64,000 nucleotides of DNA from Amorphochlora amoebiformis (GCA_054601695.1 BAAHQB010000101.1:62001-126000); one strand, 5' to 3'. Counted from the stretch's first letter, positions 1 through 35,700 are shown. Made by a program: numbers and translations. The notes: generated by a model from the sequence alone, not told the origin.

Positions 1-19526
<19,526 letters not shown>

Positions 19527-19678
19527 GTGGACAGTCTAGAAAGTAACGTCGGAGGACCGTTACCGGAAGAAGGAGATCTTGCATTATCTAGTGTTCTTAG
19601 GTAAATTTACGTAAATTAATATGTTTGTATGTAGGGTGCGAAGGTATTTGGTATTTGGGTTAGGTCCTGTGGTATACA

Positions 19679-19735
<57 letters not shown>

Positions 19736-19821
19736 GCACGAAAATTAGTATTTTTATGTATTTGTATATTAGTTATCTACATAAATACGAATGTATAAAT
19801 ATATAAATATATATATTTATA

Positions 19822-19861
<40 letters not shown>

Positions 19862-19984
19862 TACATAAAATCTATATGCGTATACGTATATAATATATAT
19901 ATACATATACATATACATACATATAGAATGCCCCAGAGAGGTCACTTTCGTGTGCACATGGCTTCACTTGACTCCGTAGGATCC

Positions 19985-20062
<78 letters not shown>

Positions 20063-20168
20063 CTTCACTTGACTCCGTAGGATCCAGGTATATACATATA
20101 TATATACATACATATATATATACATATTATGTGCGTGTGCATGTGTTTGTTTCTGTGTGTATATGTGT

Positions 20169-20240
<72 letters not shown>

Positions 20241-20325
20241 TAGATATAATAGCTAATATTTGCATACATGTATATATATATATATATACTAGATAAAATA
20301 GCTAATATTTTCATAAATGGATGTA

Positions 20326-20356
<31 letters not shown>

Positions 20357-20482
20357 GATATAATAGGTAATATTTGCATAAATGTATGTATATATATTAT
20401 ATATATATATATATATATAAATATATATATGTGTGTGTGTGTGTGTATGACTAGATATAATAGCTAATATTTGCATAAATAA

Positions 20483-20513
<31 letters not shown>

Positions 20514-21129
20514 TAAATATAATAACTAATATTTGCCTAAATAAATCTTTTAACAAGTATGAATCAAATACATTCCTACATATAAAACGTATATATATAT
20601 ATATATATATACAAAAGTATATACATATATGTGAAGATACGTATATATATATATATATACGCATATGTATATATAGATATATTATATATATATATATATA
20701 GGTAAATTATAATAAATAGATATATTTATGTACATAACATATATGTATATGTATATATACATATACATATACATATACATATAGATAATACATACATACA
20801 TATATATATTATCTATATATATACATATATACATATATACATATACACATACATATACATATGTATATATATGAATATATACACATTGTATTTATTAGAA
20901 TATATATACATATGTGTATACATAGAAATATACACACATACATAACACAGGACGTCGACAAATTCCAATGACTCTAAGAGGTATTTGTATAATACATATA
21001 TATATATATATACATATAATATAATAAATATATATATATCAATATATGTATGTATATATATAAATATATGAATATGTATATATGTACATATATAATAGAT
21101 AAATATATATATGAGTGCTTTATCTATAC

Positions 21130-21187
<58 letters not shown>

Positions 21188-21333
21188 ATATATATTATAT
21201 ATGTAAATATATATAAATCTACTTACATATATATGTATGTATATATGTATAATAAATATATATATATATATAAATATATGTATATATATATTAATATATG
21301 ATAACTTATAAGTATTATATTAGGTAATCAATA

Positions 21334-21373
<40 letters not shown>

Positions 21374-21433
21374 CATATTTATATATAATATACGCATCCT
21401 ATCTTGTTTGTATCTATATGTAAATGTATAATG

Positions 21434-21472
<39 letters not shown>

Positions 21473-21560
21473 ATGTATGTGTATATATATATATATATAT
21501 GTGTATAAATATCTACATATATATATATTTATATATATATACATTATACATATATGCATA

Positions 21561-21596
<36 letters not shown>

Positions 21597-21839
21597 AACA
21601 TAACAAATATACATACATACATACACACATATATACATATACATACACATACATACATATATATATACACACATATATTTCAAGCACTACATAATCTTAC
21701 ACACACACACACACACACATCCACACACAAATATACACATATCTCCACATATATACACATATCTGCACATATATACCCAAGCATATATATATATATACAC
21801 TATACATCCAAGTAGTCCAACCCATCATAAAATATACAC

Positions 21840-21879
<40 letters not shown>

Positions 21880-22238
21880 GTATATATATATATATTGAAA
21901 ACTGATATATTCTATATAAAGCAACCTAGCACGTCAGCAAGCCACCCGCGAGAGAGCGATCTTATCTCTTATCCGAAGCTTACATGCTGCTATGGAAAAG
22001 TATAAATAACATATTCAAATATTATTATGTAGATATTAATATCTAGATATATAGATATATGAATCATATTATACATATATATATATATATATATATATAA
22101 GAGAGAGAGAGCGATCTTATCTCTTATTCGAAGCTTACATGCTGCTATGGAAAAGTAAGTATAAATAACATATTCAAATATTATTATGTAGATATTAATA
22201 TGTAGATATATAGATATATATGTACATATTATACATAT

Positions 22239-22276
<38 letters not shown>

Positions 22277-22401
22277 GAGAGAGAGAGAGCTATCTTATCT
22301 CTTATTCGACGCTTACATGCTTCTATGGAAAAGTAAGCAAATATAACTAAAAACTGAAATATTCACATATTAATATTTAGATATTAACATGTAGATATTC
22401 A

Positions 22402-22432
<31 letters not shown>

Positions 22433-22435
22433 ATA

Positions 22436-22482
<47 letters not shown>

Positions 22483-22569
22483 TATATATATATATGTGTG
22501 TATATATGTAGTATATACATATATATTTATATGTTATATTGCATATACATATATATATATGGGTATATA

Positions 22570-22611
<42 letters not shown>

Positions 22612-22663
22612 TGTATATATATATATATATATATGTACATATGTATGAATATATCTATACAAC

Positions 22664-22699
<36 letters not shown>

Positions 22700-22701
22700 G
22701 G

Positions 22702-22733
<32 letters not shown>

Positions 22734-22817
22734 ATATATATGTATTAGATACATATATCTGCTATTATATATTTATATATATATATATATGTACTAGATA
22801 CATATATCTGGTATTAC

Positions 22818-22848
<31 letters not shown>

Positions 22849-22912
22849 CGTATTAAGAGATATTTATAGATACGTTGCTTATCTCAACTTCACACACCAA
22901 TATCAAAACCTA

Positions 22913-22946
<34 letters not shown>

Positions 22947-23038
22947 TATTGATATATAAATATATATATATAGCTATATAAATATATAATTAAATACATG
23001 TATATATATATATATATGTATATATGAAAGGTATATTG

Positions 23039-23076
<38 letters not shown>

Positions 23077-23153
23077 ATGTATATATATATGTATGTAGGT
23101 TAGAGGGCACTTCCCAACTCCGCGGATTGGATCCCTTTCTCAAAAAGTATACC

Positions 23154-23202
<49 letters not shown>

Positions 23203-23268
23203 ATTTATACATACATATATTACATATAATAATATATATATATATATATATAATATATATATATGTAT

Positions 23269-23306
<38 letters not shown>

Positions 23307-23423
23307 TTATATTATATATGTATATATATTTATATATTTGTATAGTGTACCATATATACATGTCTATATATATTCATATATACATATATATATATATAGT
23401 ATATCATATAGATTTTAACATAC

Positions 23424-23489
<66 letters not shown>

Positions 23490-23547
23490 ATGTAAATGGA
23501 GTACATACGAGTTTTTGCTTACGATATCCTTGAGACTGTATATTATA

Positions 23548-23603
<56 letters not shown>

Positions 23604-23954
23604 TATATATGTATACATATATATATATATAAATATATGTGTATATGTATATAAGAAGAAAAGCAGATTCATAAGTAAAAAAATCGACAAAACAAAACAA
23701 AAAAAAATATCAAAACACACCACCGGGCACTAACGGAATTTCCCGATATTAAGTACGAAAGGGTGACCTCACGCAATGTCACGCCCCGTACCTTTCCTAG
23801 AAGATAGTTAGTACTCTGTTTTGCACAGCAGAGCTTTAAGCCAAGTAATTTAGGAAAAAATACAACAGTTTCGCTTAATAATAGTGAAAGAAAGGACGTA
23901 TTCTTGATATGTACCTTGCCGCTGTTGTAGAAACATAGATAGGGCTGTGTAATA

Positions 23955-24020
<66 letters not shown>

Positions 24021-24256
24021 ATAATTCATCTTGTGTTTATAAAATGGATATATGTATTTCTTTTATATATCGTATATATATATATATATATATATTGTAA
24101 ATGTATACATATACATATATAATATATATTAGGCTTGACCAGCTTGGGTACCTAATTTTTCCTCAGGGCAATATATCCACGCAAGGTACGATGTATATAT
24201 ATATATATATATATATATTATATGAAAGAAGGAAAAATATTTCTTCATATATATAT

Positions 24257-24287
<31 letters not shown>

Positions 24288-24360
24288 ATATACATATATA
24301 TAGGGATTATAGACGATTTGAAGGTAAAGGAGAAAAGAGTGCAGGAGTGTATTCCTATGG

Positions 24361-24416
<56 letters not shown>

Positions 24417-24625
24417 GTGTGTATGTATACATGTGTATATATTTGTATATATGTTGTGTATACAAATATGATAATATTTAAATATATACATATATATATA
24501 TATATATGGTATGAATATATATACTATGAATATAATATTATATATACCTATATACATATATATATGCACATATGTACATATATGTTGTTGTTGCAGCCTA
24601 TTTTTAGTGGAATTATATAATATAG

Positions 24626-24661
<36 letters not shown>

Positions 24662-24725
24662 TATATAAACATAAGCAAATAAATACGCATATATACCTAT
24701 GTATACATAAATTTATGCTACATAA

Positions 24726-24783
<58 letters not shown>

Positions 24784-24793
24784 AAATATAAAT

Positions 24794-24868
<75 letters not shown>

Positions 24869-24869
24869 A

Positions 24870-24910
<41 letters not shown>

Positions 24911-24927
24911 AATATATACACATCATA

Positions 24928-24979
<52 letters not shown>

Positions 24980-25040
24980 AATATATATGTCAGCTCGAAC
25001 AAACCGCAAGGATGTCCTCTGAGGTGTCTGAACATACAAA

Positions 25041-25100
<60 letters not shown>

Positions 25101-25173
25101 GCATGTTTCTATATATATATATATTTGTACGTCTAATATGGTTTTACATGTATATACACATACGCATACACGC

Positions 25174-25226
<53 letters not shown>

Positions 25227-25742
25227 ACCCATAATTGATATAGTTTAACATCCTTCGTTTGTAACCCTAACCCTAACCCTAACCCTAACCCTAACCCTAA
25301 CCCTAACCCGAAACTCATACACACCAAACATCACGATAAACCCCACTCTGTGGAGGAGTCAATGGTCCTCGGACTAACACATGCTGAATAATCTGATCCT
25401 AACCCTAACCCTAACCCTAACCCTAACCCTAACCCTAATCCTATGCCTAGTCTTAATGCTAACCCTAACCCTAATTCTAAACCGAAGTTTAGTGCTAACT
25501 CTAACCCTAACCCCTACGATTCGTAGATATATTCGTAGGTAATCAATAGTGTATAGGTATATGTGTGTTAATATGTATATAATACATATATATGTATATA
25601 TATATATATATAATATGTAATATATATATATAATACATACCCTAACGCTAACCCGAACCCTAACCCCTAATATTGTACATATACATTATGTAGGTAATCA
25701 TTACTATAGAGGTATATGTATGTATATATTATGTAATATGTA

Positions 25743-25779
<37 letters not shown>

Positions 25780-25838
25780 CTTGTATAATATATATACCTT
25801 AACGCTAACCCTAACCCTAACTCCTAAGATTGTACCGT

Positions 25839-25869
<31 letters not shown>

Positions 25870-26021
25870 GTGTAAGTATACATCTTTATACACATATGTA
25901 CACATATATACATACACATGCACATAGAATAATATATATACATATATACATATATATATATATATACATACATATATGTATATATGTATATATACAAATA
26001 TTTATGCACACATGCACACAC

Positions 26022-26084
<63 letters not shown>

Positions 26085-26184
26085 TGGGTAAGCTGAAGAG
26101 TGTAGTGAAAAGCGACATCCCTATTGATATTCCTTCCTTTGAACAGGTAATATATATATATATATATATATATATGCTTATGTA

Positions 26185-26221
<37 letters not shown>

Positions 26222-26564
26222 TATGTATATTTATATATATATATATAGAAACTAAGTGCTTTGGAGGCATCTATGGGTCAACGCATGGAAGAAGCACTAA
26301 AAATTCAAGTAATATATATATATGTAATATATATATGTATATATATATGTATGTATTATATATATGTATATATATATTATATATATATATATATATTGTA
26401 TAGATATATACATATATATATATTATATATGTATATATATATATATATACAATCTATATGTATGTGTGTGTGTATATGTATGTGTATGCATGTGAGTATA
26501 TTTACGATGTACATATCCACAAGATACATATGCATATACATATAAATATATAAATATATGTATA

Positions 26565-26612
<48 letters not shown>

Positions 26613-26890
26613 TGTGTGTGTGTGTGTGGTGTGTGCATGTATGTATGTATGCATGTGAGTATATTTACGATGTACATACATATGCATATAAATATACATA
26701 TACATATCTTTATATATATATATATATATATAGAAATATATATATATATTTTGTGCATTACATATACATACACACAATATATCTATATACACATATATAT
26801 ATACATTGATATATATTTATATAAATATATACAACTTTCTACCTTTAGGCGGCCGTTGAAGAGCTATTGACTTCATATAATGCTATGGTT

Positions 26891-26937
<47 letters not shown>

Positions 26938-27035
26938 TATACACATACATATGTATGCATACATACATGGAAATGTTATAGATATTTATATTTATATTTA
27001 TATGTATTAATAAATATATATATATTATATACATG

Positions 27036-27070
<35 letters not shown>

Positions 27071-27242
27071 ATATATATATATTATATATTTGCATATATA
27101 CATGTGTAACGATGTTACCATATGATTTTATTTCTTTCAAGTCATTTTTTCACCATTCAAAAGCAATGCATAAAACAAATGAATATATACATATTGATAT
27201 ATATAACACACACATATATACATATATATATATATATATACG

Positions 27243-27273
<31 letters not shown>

Positions 27274-27344
27274 TGAACGCAATGACAAAGAAACTCCTCT
27301 TGTGGGATAGTGCGCTCACTAGAAAGCAAATCAACAATCTTTAA
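19527..27344 (+). CDS. DCTN3: Dynactin subunit 3 (p24)-like protein, first exon missing
   Basis: Exons: 19527-19600, 19939-19986, 20951-20980, 21922-21999, 23099-23146, 24133-24185, 24304-24359, 24994-25023, 26084-26146, 26249-26308, 26849-26887, 27273-27344 (TAA). All junctions are GT-AG and phases join, giving 216 residues. Dynactin p24 sits in the dynactin shoulder and is helical throughout. The C-terminal part matches its pattern: LEQ, then a lysine-rich helix, then [11 protein letters not shown] and [11 protein letters not shown], with YN-to-WD spacing equal to that remembered for animal p24 (LLEEYN..WDELL). The first exon reads [14 protein letters not shown], like the p24 N-terminus. 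An in-frame stop precedes it, so a short upstream exon with the ATG is needed. Exon 20951-20980 is the weakest; it can be skipped without breaking phase. Assignment rests on remembered family features, not a search. Confidence 0.62.
20060..20087 (+). repeat. DCTN3: 3' echo of dynactin-like exon 19939-19986
   Basis: The last 26 nt of the exon (ACTTCACTTGACTCCGTAGG and on) with its AG|GTATAT donor recur about 100 bp downstream. There is no acceptor before the copy. Confidence 0.75.
20240..20585 (-). repeat. Echo-bearing island on the opposite strand inside the dynactin-like gene
   Basis: A minus-strand stretch 20582-20496 (ag|G AAT GTA.. to A|GTATAT) codes [20 protein letters not shown]. Four copies of its 3' part (about 20482-20455, 20382-20355, 20318-20290, 20265-20242) follow in that direction, two with intact donors. 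This is the arrangement other exons in this window have. No partner exon on the minus strand was found. On the plus strand the same island is open but lacks an acceptor. Confidence 0.35.
22098..22335 (+). repeat. DCTN3: Two 3' echoes of dynactin-like exon 21922-21999
   Basis: The exon end (coding [15 protein letters not shown]) plus the first 60 or so bases of the intron recur at about 22107-22157 and 22290-22335, after short GA runs that may supply an AG. Both keep GTAAG donors, stronger than the GTATAA of the complete exon. The third copy has changes ([11 protein letters not shown]). Confidence 0.75.
25262..25835 (+). repeat. CCCTAA telomere-type arrays in a dynactin-like intron
   Basis: Sense-strand CCCTAA arrays at 25263-25308, 25397-25440, 25455-25515, 25640-25672 and 25798-25832, separated by TA repeats, within the intron 25024-26083. 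A unique piece at about 25309-25396 (containing ctctgtggaggagtc) shows no phase-consistent exon on the plus strand. Confidence 0.85.
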
Positions 27345-28394
27345 TTACCACGTGGACTTCTAAAATTTCTACAACACGTTACTGTACCTGTGTATACTTC
27401 TACAAGACGTTACTGTACCTGTGTCAGAGTGTATTCTAGGTATTGTGCGCGCTCACCAAGGTATTCAGCTGAATGGGTCTATTTGGCCTGATGCTAGCTG
27501 ATTTATAGCTCACGTATTAATATAATTTATCGTCTAGTGCAATCAACTGGATTTTTTTTTCAATGTCTACAGTGTGATATATCTAGATATGCATATACTA
27601 GATCTAGAGATAGCTAGTATGTATACTATGATAATATGTACATATCTAGTAATTATATATACACGTACATATACTAGATATATTAGTATACGTACTAGTA
27701 GTAGTTCACCTGACCATGATCTAAATGATACCGTATATCTAGATATATATAATATCTTGAATATATAATGTGTATATCAATATACAAATATATCTATCAT
27801 AATATTCACATCAATGATTTAGATAGATACATAGATATACACTGTATGCATATATATACATATATACTGGATATATATAAATATAATCCAGATAGTATAG
27901 TAGTATTATATCTAGTTGTATATAATTGACGATTGATATTATTATCATTATATTATGTAAAAGTTATATAAGCAAATAGAGTTGTAATATTGTATATAAC
28001 AATTCATATATATATTCATGTAATCTAGGTAATATATATATATATAGCGATATACTCTAGTTATATCTAGTATATATACTACAATATATATATATATATA
28101 TATTTATATTATAGTACATAATTATATAATAATACTTCCGGTGACACTCGAATTATAACTATCATATCATCTAGATTATATCTAGTATATATATATATAT
28201 ATATATCCTAGATCTAGTAGATATCAATCATTACCTAGATTACGGCCATATTATATACTCTAGTACTATCTAGATATGTACATATAATTATATATATATA
28301 TATATATATATACTAGATATACTATAGTATATATATGTATAACACCATATAATATTACAGTTACACACAATTGACATATAATATATAAATGTAC

Positions 28395-28440
<46 letters not shown>

Positions 28441-28498
28441 TATAAAGTTATCAATGTTGGTAATATATTAATATTGTACATTCGGGTGCGGGTAAGTG
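27345..28498. other. Intergenic, between convergent genes
   Basis: AT-rich, non-repeat sequence after the stop of the dynactin-like gene. A 26-bp element (ttctacaa, then acgttactgtacctgtgt) is directly repeated at about 27369 and 27397. From 27560 to 28300 there are many CTAGAT/ATCTAG words. No open reading frame of interest. Confidence 0.6.
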
Positions 28499-29045
28499 CT
28501 AGGGTTAGGGTTAGGGTTAAGGTAAGAGTTAGGGATAGGATTAGGGTTATGGTTAGGGTTAGGGTTAGGGCTAGGGTTAGGATTAGGTTGGAAAGGTTAG
28601 GGTTAGGGTTAGGGTTAGGGTTGGAGTCAGGGTTAGGGTTAGGTTGGAAATGTTATGGTTAAGGTTAGGATTAGGGTTAGGATCGGGGTTGGGTTAGAGT
28701 TAGGTTAGGATTAGGGTTAAGGTTAGGTTAGAGGGTTAGGGTTAGGGTTAGGATAGTAGGGTTAGGTTTAGGTTTAGGGTTAGGGTTAGGGCTAGGGTTA
28801 GGGTTAGGTTTAGGGTTAGGGTTAGGGTTAAGATTAGGGTTATGGTTAGGGTTGGGGTTAGGGTTACGATTAGGGTTAAGATTAGGGTTAGGGTTAAGAT
28901 TAGGGTTAGGGTTAGGGTTAGAGTTAAGATTAGGGTTAGGGTTAGGGTTAGGGTTAGGGTTAGCGTTAGGTTAGTAGGGTTAGGCTTGGGTTAGTAGGGT
29001 TAGGGTTAGGGTTAGGGTTAGGGTTAGGGTTAGGGTGAGGGTTCA
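28499..29045 (+). repeat. Interstitial (TTAGGG)n array, intergenic
   Basis: About 540 bp of degenerate TTAGGG between the convergent 3' ends. It is followed at 29046-29460 by unique sequence with a tandem atctccgaaa series (about 29206-29272). It lies outside both gene models, unlike the other arrays. Confidence 0.88.
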
Positions 29046-29467
29046 TTGGTCTCATGCAAACAAGTGATACTAATCGAAGTAACCATATTGATCAAAGAAC
29101 TCTTTCAGAATTCGTAATAATTTTTCGCGAAATATATCTTTCAATCTAATTCTCGACTTCATGTCCAACACGCTACTGTTAGCCTGTGAATAGTTCCATA
29201 ATCACAAATCTCCGAAAATCTCCGAAAATCTCCGAATCTCCGGAATATCCGAAAATCTCCGAAAATCTCCAAGTGGCTACGTGTCTTAATGTAAGGTGTC
29301 CGCGTACGTGATCTTGATGCATTCTCTCCAATCGAATGTTTTATTTCGGTATCGGTTTTGCTTTAGTCTTCCTCGATATCTGATGATAGATATGTGTATA
29401 TTTGTTTTGCAATATCGTAGATATCTTGTCAATATGAGATATATGCGTCATCATGAGTCATGACTTC

Positions 29468-29526
29468 TTACCCTGTTTTTGGGCGATATCTTATATATAT
29501 ATACATATATTTTTATATATATGCAT

Positions 29527-29563
<37 letters not shown>

Positions 29564-29713
29564 GCACCTATGTATATATATTTATGATATATATATGATA
29601 TATATATATATATATATGTATATGTATATGTATATATTTTATATAGGTTTAAGTAGATATGTTATGTATATTTCCTTTTTTTTATATTGGCAGGTGATCA
29701 AGATAAAGAAGAG

Positions 29714-29753
<40 letters not shown>

Positions 29754-29925
29754 TATATTATATAATGTAAATGTGTTCACATTACATACACATACAAGTA
29801 TACTAACATACATCCACATATCTTATACTGACATATGTACATATGAATACACATACATCCACATATCTTATACTGACATATGTACATATGAATACACATA
29901 TATGAACATATACTTAAATATATAT

Positions 29926-29956
<31 letters not shown>

Positions 29957-30269
29957 CCTCCAGTCTAGTTCCTTCCTCTCCCTCTCTCTCTCTCTCTCTT
30001 ATATATATAGGTATATAATAAAATAATGCACATATCTTATACTAGCATATGTACAGATAAACATAGATATATGTACATATACTTTTAGGGATATGTAGAT
30101 ATGTGTGCATTTATATATATATTTATAGCTCCAGTCTAGTTCCTTACTATCCCTCTCTCAATGTATATATGTATACAATTATATACTAATAAAATCCATA
30201 TATCTTATCCTAACATATGTACGTATAAATATACATATATGTACACATATACTTGTAGGGATTCATACA

Positions 30270-30320
<51 letters not shown>

Positions 30321-30399
30321 CCAGTCCAGTTCCTTACAATTCCATTCCGATGTCGATTCCCTAGCGCTAATTCTCTTTACAACCTGTATAATATGTAAT

Positions 30400-30433
<34 letters not shown>

Positions 30434-30873
30434 ATATATATCTATATATTAATATATGTGATATACGTTGATTCATTATTTTAAATTTTCTTTAGAGCCT
30501 ATATTATATATGTATTTATATATATATTTATAAGTTAAATGTATAATACATACACACATACATATATATGTATATATATATATCTCATGTTGATATATGC
30601 AAATATAATACATAAAAATATACATAGATGTATGTATATAAATATATATAAACACACAAATATAATATGTATATATATATACACATATATATATACATAT
30701 AAATATAATAGTTATATACACATAACTATATATATATATATTATATATATATATATATATACATATAGTATATATATATATGTATATATATGTATATATA
30801 TTACCGATGGAAACCAATCCCATTTATACTTCATACCTAATATCGATTAGAAAATATTTATATATATATATAT

Positions 30874-30904
<31 letters not shown>

Positions 30905-30928
30905 CATATATATACACATATTAAGTTT

Positions 30929-30964
<36 letters not shown>

Positions 30965-31020
30965 TTGTAATATTTATATTCAATTACCATAGCAATTATA
31001 TATATATATATACATACATT

Positions 31021-31051
<31 letters not shown>

Positions 31052-31102
31052 AAATATATATATTTATTGATATGTTAAATGTATAAACATTATATGAAAA
31101 TT

Positions 31103-31151
<49 letters not shown>

Positions 31152-31371
31152 CACATGCATATGTGCAAACACGCGCGTAAAGTTTATGCAATATTTACGT
31201 ATCTTATGTATCTATAGAATATATATATATATATATATATATATGATGTATATATATATATATATAATATATGTATATGTGTCCATATTAAGTATATATG
31301 CACATACAATTTATTATAATACATAAACGTATGTATTATGTACCCATGTATATACTATATATAATATATAC

Positions 31372-31402
<31 letters not shown>

Positions 31403-31481
31403 ATATATATATACGTATATCTATTCATAAAGATATGATCTATGTATTTGTACATACATATCAGGTTCCTATAGCCCTTAC

Positions 31482-31523
<42 letters not shown>

Positions 31524-31581
31524 TATTTGTAATATATATCTACGTATATATACATAAGTACATATCTATATATTTATATAT

Positions 31582-31623
<42 letters not shown>

Positions 31624-32349
31624 ATTTTCCTGTAACCCTCGTGCAAATGCTATCTCAGGGGTATATGGCCCTAACGTACATAAAAACGTAATATGCACAT
31701 GCATATATACATATAAGTACAAACATTTATATCCCCTACTTATATATATATGTGTATATTTACATATATATTCATAGATATAATAGAAACTATTCTACGC
31801 AGATATATATACATATAATATACATACATATATATATATATATATGTATTACCTTTATGTAACGTATATCTCTCTGTATATGGGTACAATTCAGATATAT
31901 CGTATATATACACATATCTATTATATAAGTATGTACATATATATTAATATATATATATATATATATATAATATATTGTTACAGTATGTAGAGCTAGCGCG
32001 AACCTATAGCTAGTTTACTGCACAGCCGCACCGTCAGTGTCTAAGAGTACACGTGTAGTAGCACAATACTCGGAACCCAGAATATTCTCGGAACCCAGAA
32101 TATTCTCGGAACCCATACGGTTCCGGAGAAAGTAAGGAAGTAAGAAGGAAGTATCCGACTACCGCATTATCGATAATCATTCGCTATAAACCAAACGGAC
32201 ATGAATTTAACTCTGAACTACCATCTACTATGCCATTGCGCTAACAATATGGTATATATATATATATACATATATTTATATATATATATATATATCTGCA
32301 CGTTAGATAAGATTATTAAATATTTATATGTGTGCGTATATGTGTATAA

Positions 32350-32409
<60 letters not shown>

Positions 32410-32460
32410 CCCCTATGTACACCGGTGGACTTTATAATAGGATATACAATATATATGTAA

Positions 32461-32491
<31 letters not shown>

Positions 32492-32494
32492 CAT

Positions 32495-32550
<56 letters not shown>

Positions 32551-32596
32551 TATATATATAATATATATATATATAGATATGTGTGTCATGTATAAA

Positions 32597-32664
<68 letters not shown>

Positions 32665-32776
32665 CCTCTATGTACATCCGTGCAGTTTATATAGTCATCC
32701 CAAAAAGATGTAAAAATACCTATTCCCTAACGATCAATATATACAGATCTATATATATACAACATCTATGTACACA

Positions 32777-32814
<38 letters not shown>

Positions 32815-32996
32815 CATATATACTTAAATTAGGACACCAATTATGCGTACATATAAATATATAAATGTATAAATATATACAAATATATATATATACATAT
32901 ATACATATATATATATATATGTATTATATATATATATATAAATATTGATATATACCTATATATACCTATATATATATATGTATATAAAATACACAC

Positions 32997-33052
<56 letters not shown>

Positions 33053-33149
33053 TATAGCATATCGGTATAGAACGATCTATTTTACAAACACCAGCGAAAT
33101 AATCAGAAGAAGAAAAACGAATAGAGAGCGAAAGAGAGACAGAGCGTGA

Positions 33150-33197
<48 letters not shown>

Positions 33198-33249
33198 AGA
33201 GAGAGAGGGAGAGAAGGGAGAGAGAAGAGAGAGAAGAGAAGGAGAGAAA

Positions 33250-33280
<31 letters not shown>

Positions 33281-34213
33281 AGAGAGAGGGAGAGAAAAGA
33301 GAGAGAGAGAAGAGAGAGAAGAGAAGGAGAGAAAAGAGAGAGAGAGAGAGATTGAATGAGAGAGGGAGAGATAGAGACAAAGAGAGAGAGAGAGCGAGCG
33401 AGCGAGAGAGAGAGACAAAGAGAGAGAGAGAGCGAGAGAGAGAATAAGAAAAAGAGAGAGCGAAAGAGAGCGAGAGAAAGAAAGAGAGAGCGAAAGAGAG
33501 TGAGAGAAAGAGAGAAAGAGATAGAGAGAATAAGAGGAAGAGAGAGGAAAAGAGAGAGAGAGAGAAAGAAGGAGAGAGAGAGAGAAAATAAGAGAAAGAG
33601 AGGAAAAGAGTGAAAGAGAGAGAGAGAGAGAGAGAGAATAAGAGAAAGAAAATGAAGAAAGAGAGAGTGAAATAGATGGAGAGAATGAAAGAGAGATAGA
33701 GTGAGTGAAATAAAAAGAGAGAGAGAGAGAGATAGAGTGAGAGAGTTAGGGAGATAGAGTGAAGGAGAAAGTAAAAGAGAGGGAGAGAAAAAAATAAGAG
33801 GAAGAAAGAGCGAAAAGAGTGAGAAAGAGAGAAATTAAGAGAGAGAGAGAGAGGAAGAGAGAGAGAAGAGAGAAGAGAGGGAGGGAACTAGTGGAAAAGA
33901 AAGAAAGAGGGAGGGAGGTAGAGGGAAAGAAAGAGAGAGAGAGAGGGAGAGTGGTTGAAAGAGTGAGATTAAGAGAATAAGTGATATCTGGAGAGAGGAA
34001 AAAGAGAAGGAGAAGAGAGACAGAGAGAAAAGAGGAGAAGAGAGGTGGTAGAGAAAAAGATAGGAGAGAGAGATATAGATAAGAAAGAAAGAGAGAGAGA
34101 GAGAACAGAATGAGGGAAAGAGGGAGAGAAAGAGAGAGAGAGAGAGAGAAACAGAAAGAGGTAAAGAGCGAGAGAAAAAGAGAGAGAGAGAGAAACAGAA
34201 AGAGGGAAAGAGG

Positions 34214-34252
<39 letters not shown>

Positions 34253-34348
34253 AAAAATAGGGGAGAGATAGGGAGAGAAGAGAGAGGGAAGAGAGAGGGT
34301 AGAGAGAGGGAAGAGAGAGGCATGTAGTGTATATCTATCTATATATAC

Positions 34349-34381
<33 letters not shown>

Positions 34382-34842
34382 TATAATATTATATATATAT
34401 ATATATATATACCTTCCTTGGTGTAAATATAAAGTGGTCCCACCAGTGGAGAGCATCATTGGGATTATCATCTAGCAGACTGGAATCCAAAAAAGAGAGA
34501 AAAAGAGAGAAAAAGAGAGAAAAAGAGAGGGAAAAATTAAAAAGAAAAGAGAGGAAAAGAGAGAAAAAGAGAGGGAAATTAAAAAAGAAAAAGATTAAAA
34601 CGAAAAGAGAGAAAAAGAGAGAGAGAGAGGGAAATTAAAAAGAAAAGAGAGAAAAAAAAGAGAAAAAAAGAGGGAAAAATTAAAAAAAAAAGAGAGAAAA
34701 AGAGAGAGAGAAAGAGGGAAAAATTAAAGAAAAAAGAGAGAAAGAGAGAGAGAGAGAGGGAAAAATTAAAAAAAAAAGAGAGAAAGAAAGAGAGGAAGAG
34801 AGAGAGAGAAAGAGTATATACAACTTCCTTGTTGATATATAG

Positions 34843-34882
<40 letters not shown>

Positions 34883-34963
34883 GCGTATATATTAATATCT
34901 ATATATACATATATAATATAAACATATAAAGCATTTTTCTATATGTACAACTATTTAATATGT

Positions 34964-35041
<78 letters not shown>

Positions 35042-35169
35042 TACATTATATAGTTCACATCACAATTATACACGATATATAATATCATGCACACACACAC
35101 ACATATATATATATACATTATATATATACCTTTTAACAGTATATCTCGTACAAGCCATACACTATCCGT

Positions 35170-35200
<31 letters not shown>

Positions 35201-35314
35201 GAAATACATATATATGTATAAATATATATATATATATATATAATTATATATATATAAAAATATATAAACCTTTCAGTAAATATAACTGGTTGAAGCCATA
35301 CGCTATCCGTACGC

Positions 35315-35354
<40 letters not shown>

Positions 35355-35494
35355 AAATAATATATATATATATATACACCTTTTAGCAGATCTGATTGGT
35401 TGAAGCCATACGCTATCTGTACGCGTACGGGCGATGGCATCGAATTGAATATTATGCTTTTTCTCAAGTTTTATCATTTCCTAATAGATTGTTA

Positions 35495-35532
<38 letters not shown>

Positions 35533-35623
35533 CGTTCGTGTACGGGCTATTGCATCGAATTGAATATTATGCTTTTTTCTCAAGTTTTATCATCTCCGAA
35601 TAGATTGTTAGTATATCTATCTG

Positions 35624-35700
<77 letters not shown>

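Noticed and set aside
27142-27185. Extra dynactin-like exon [14 protein letters not shown]
   Set aside because: No GT donor follows, and skipping it gives the YN-to-WD spacing expected for p24.
32165-32215. Short C-terminal exon ELNSCPFGL with stop for the glycosyltransferase-like gene
   Set aside because: Phase-compatible, but exons further on ([14 protein letters not shown] and three more) continue the protein with better family fit and end in a stop that closes the total exactly.
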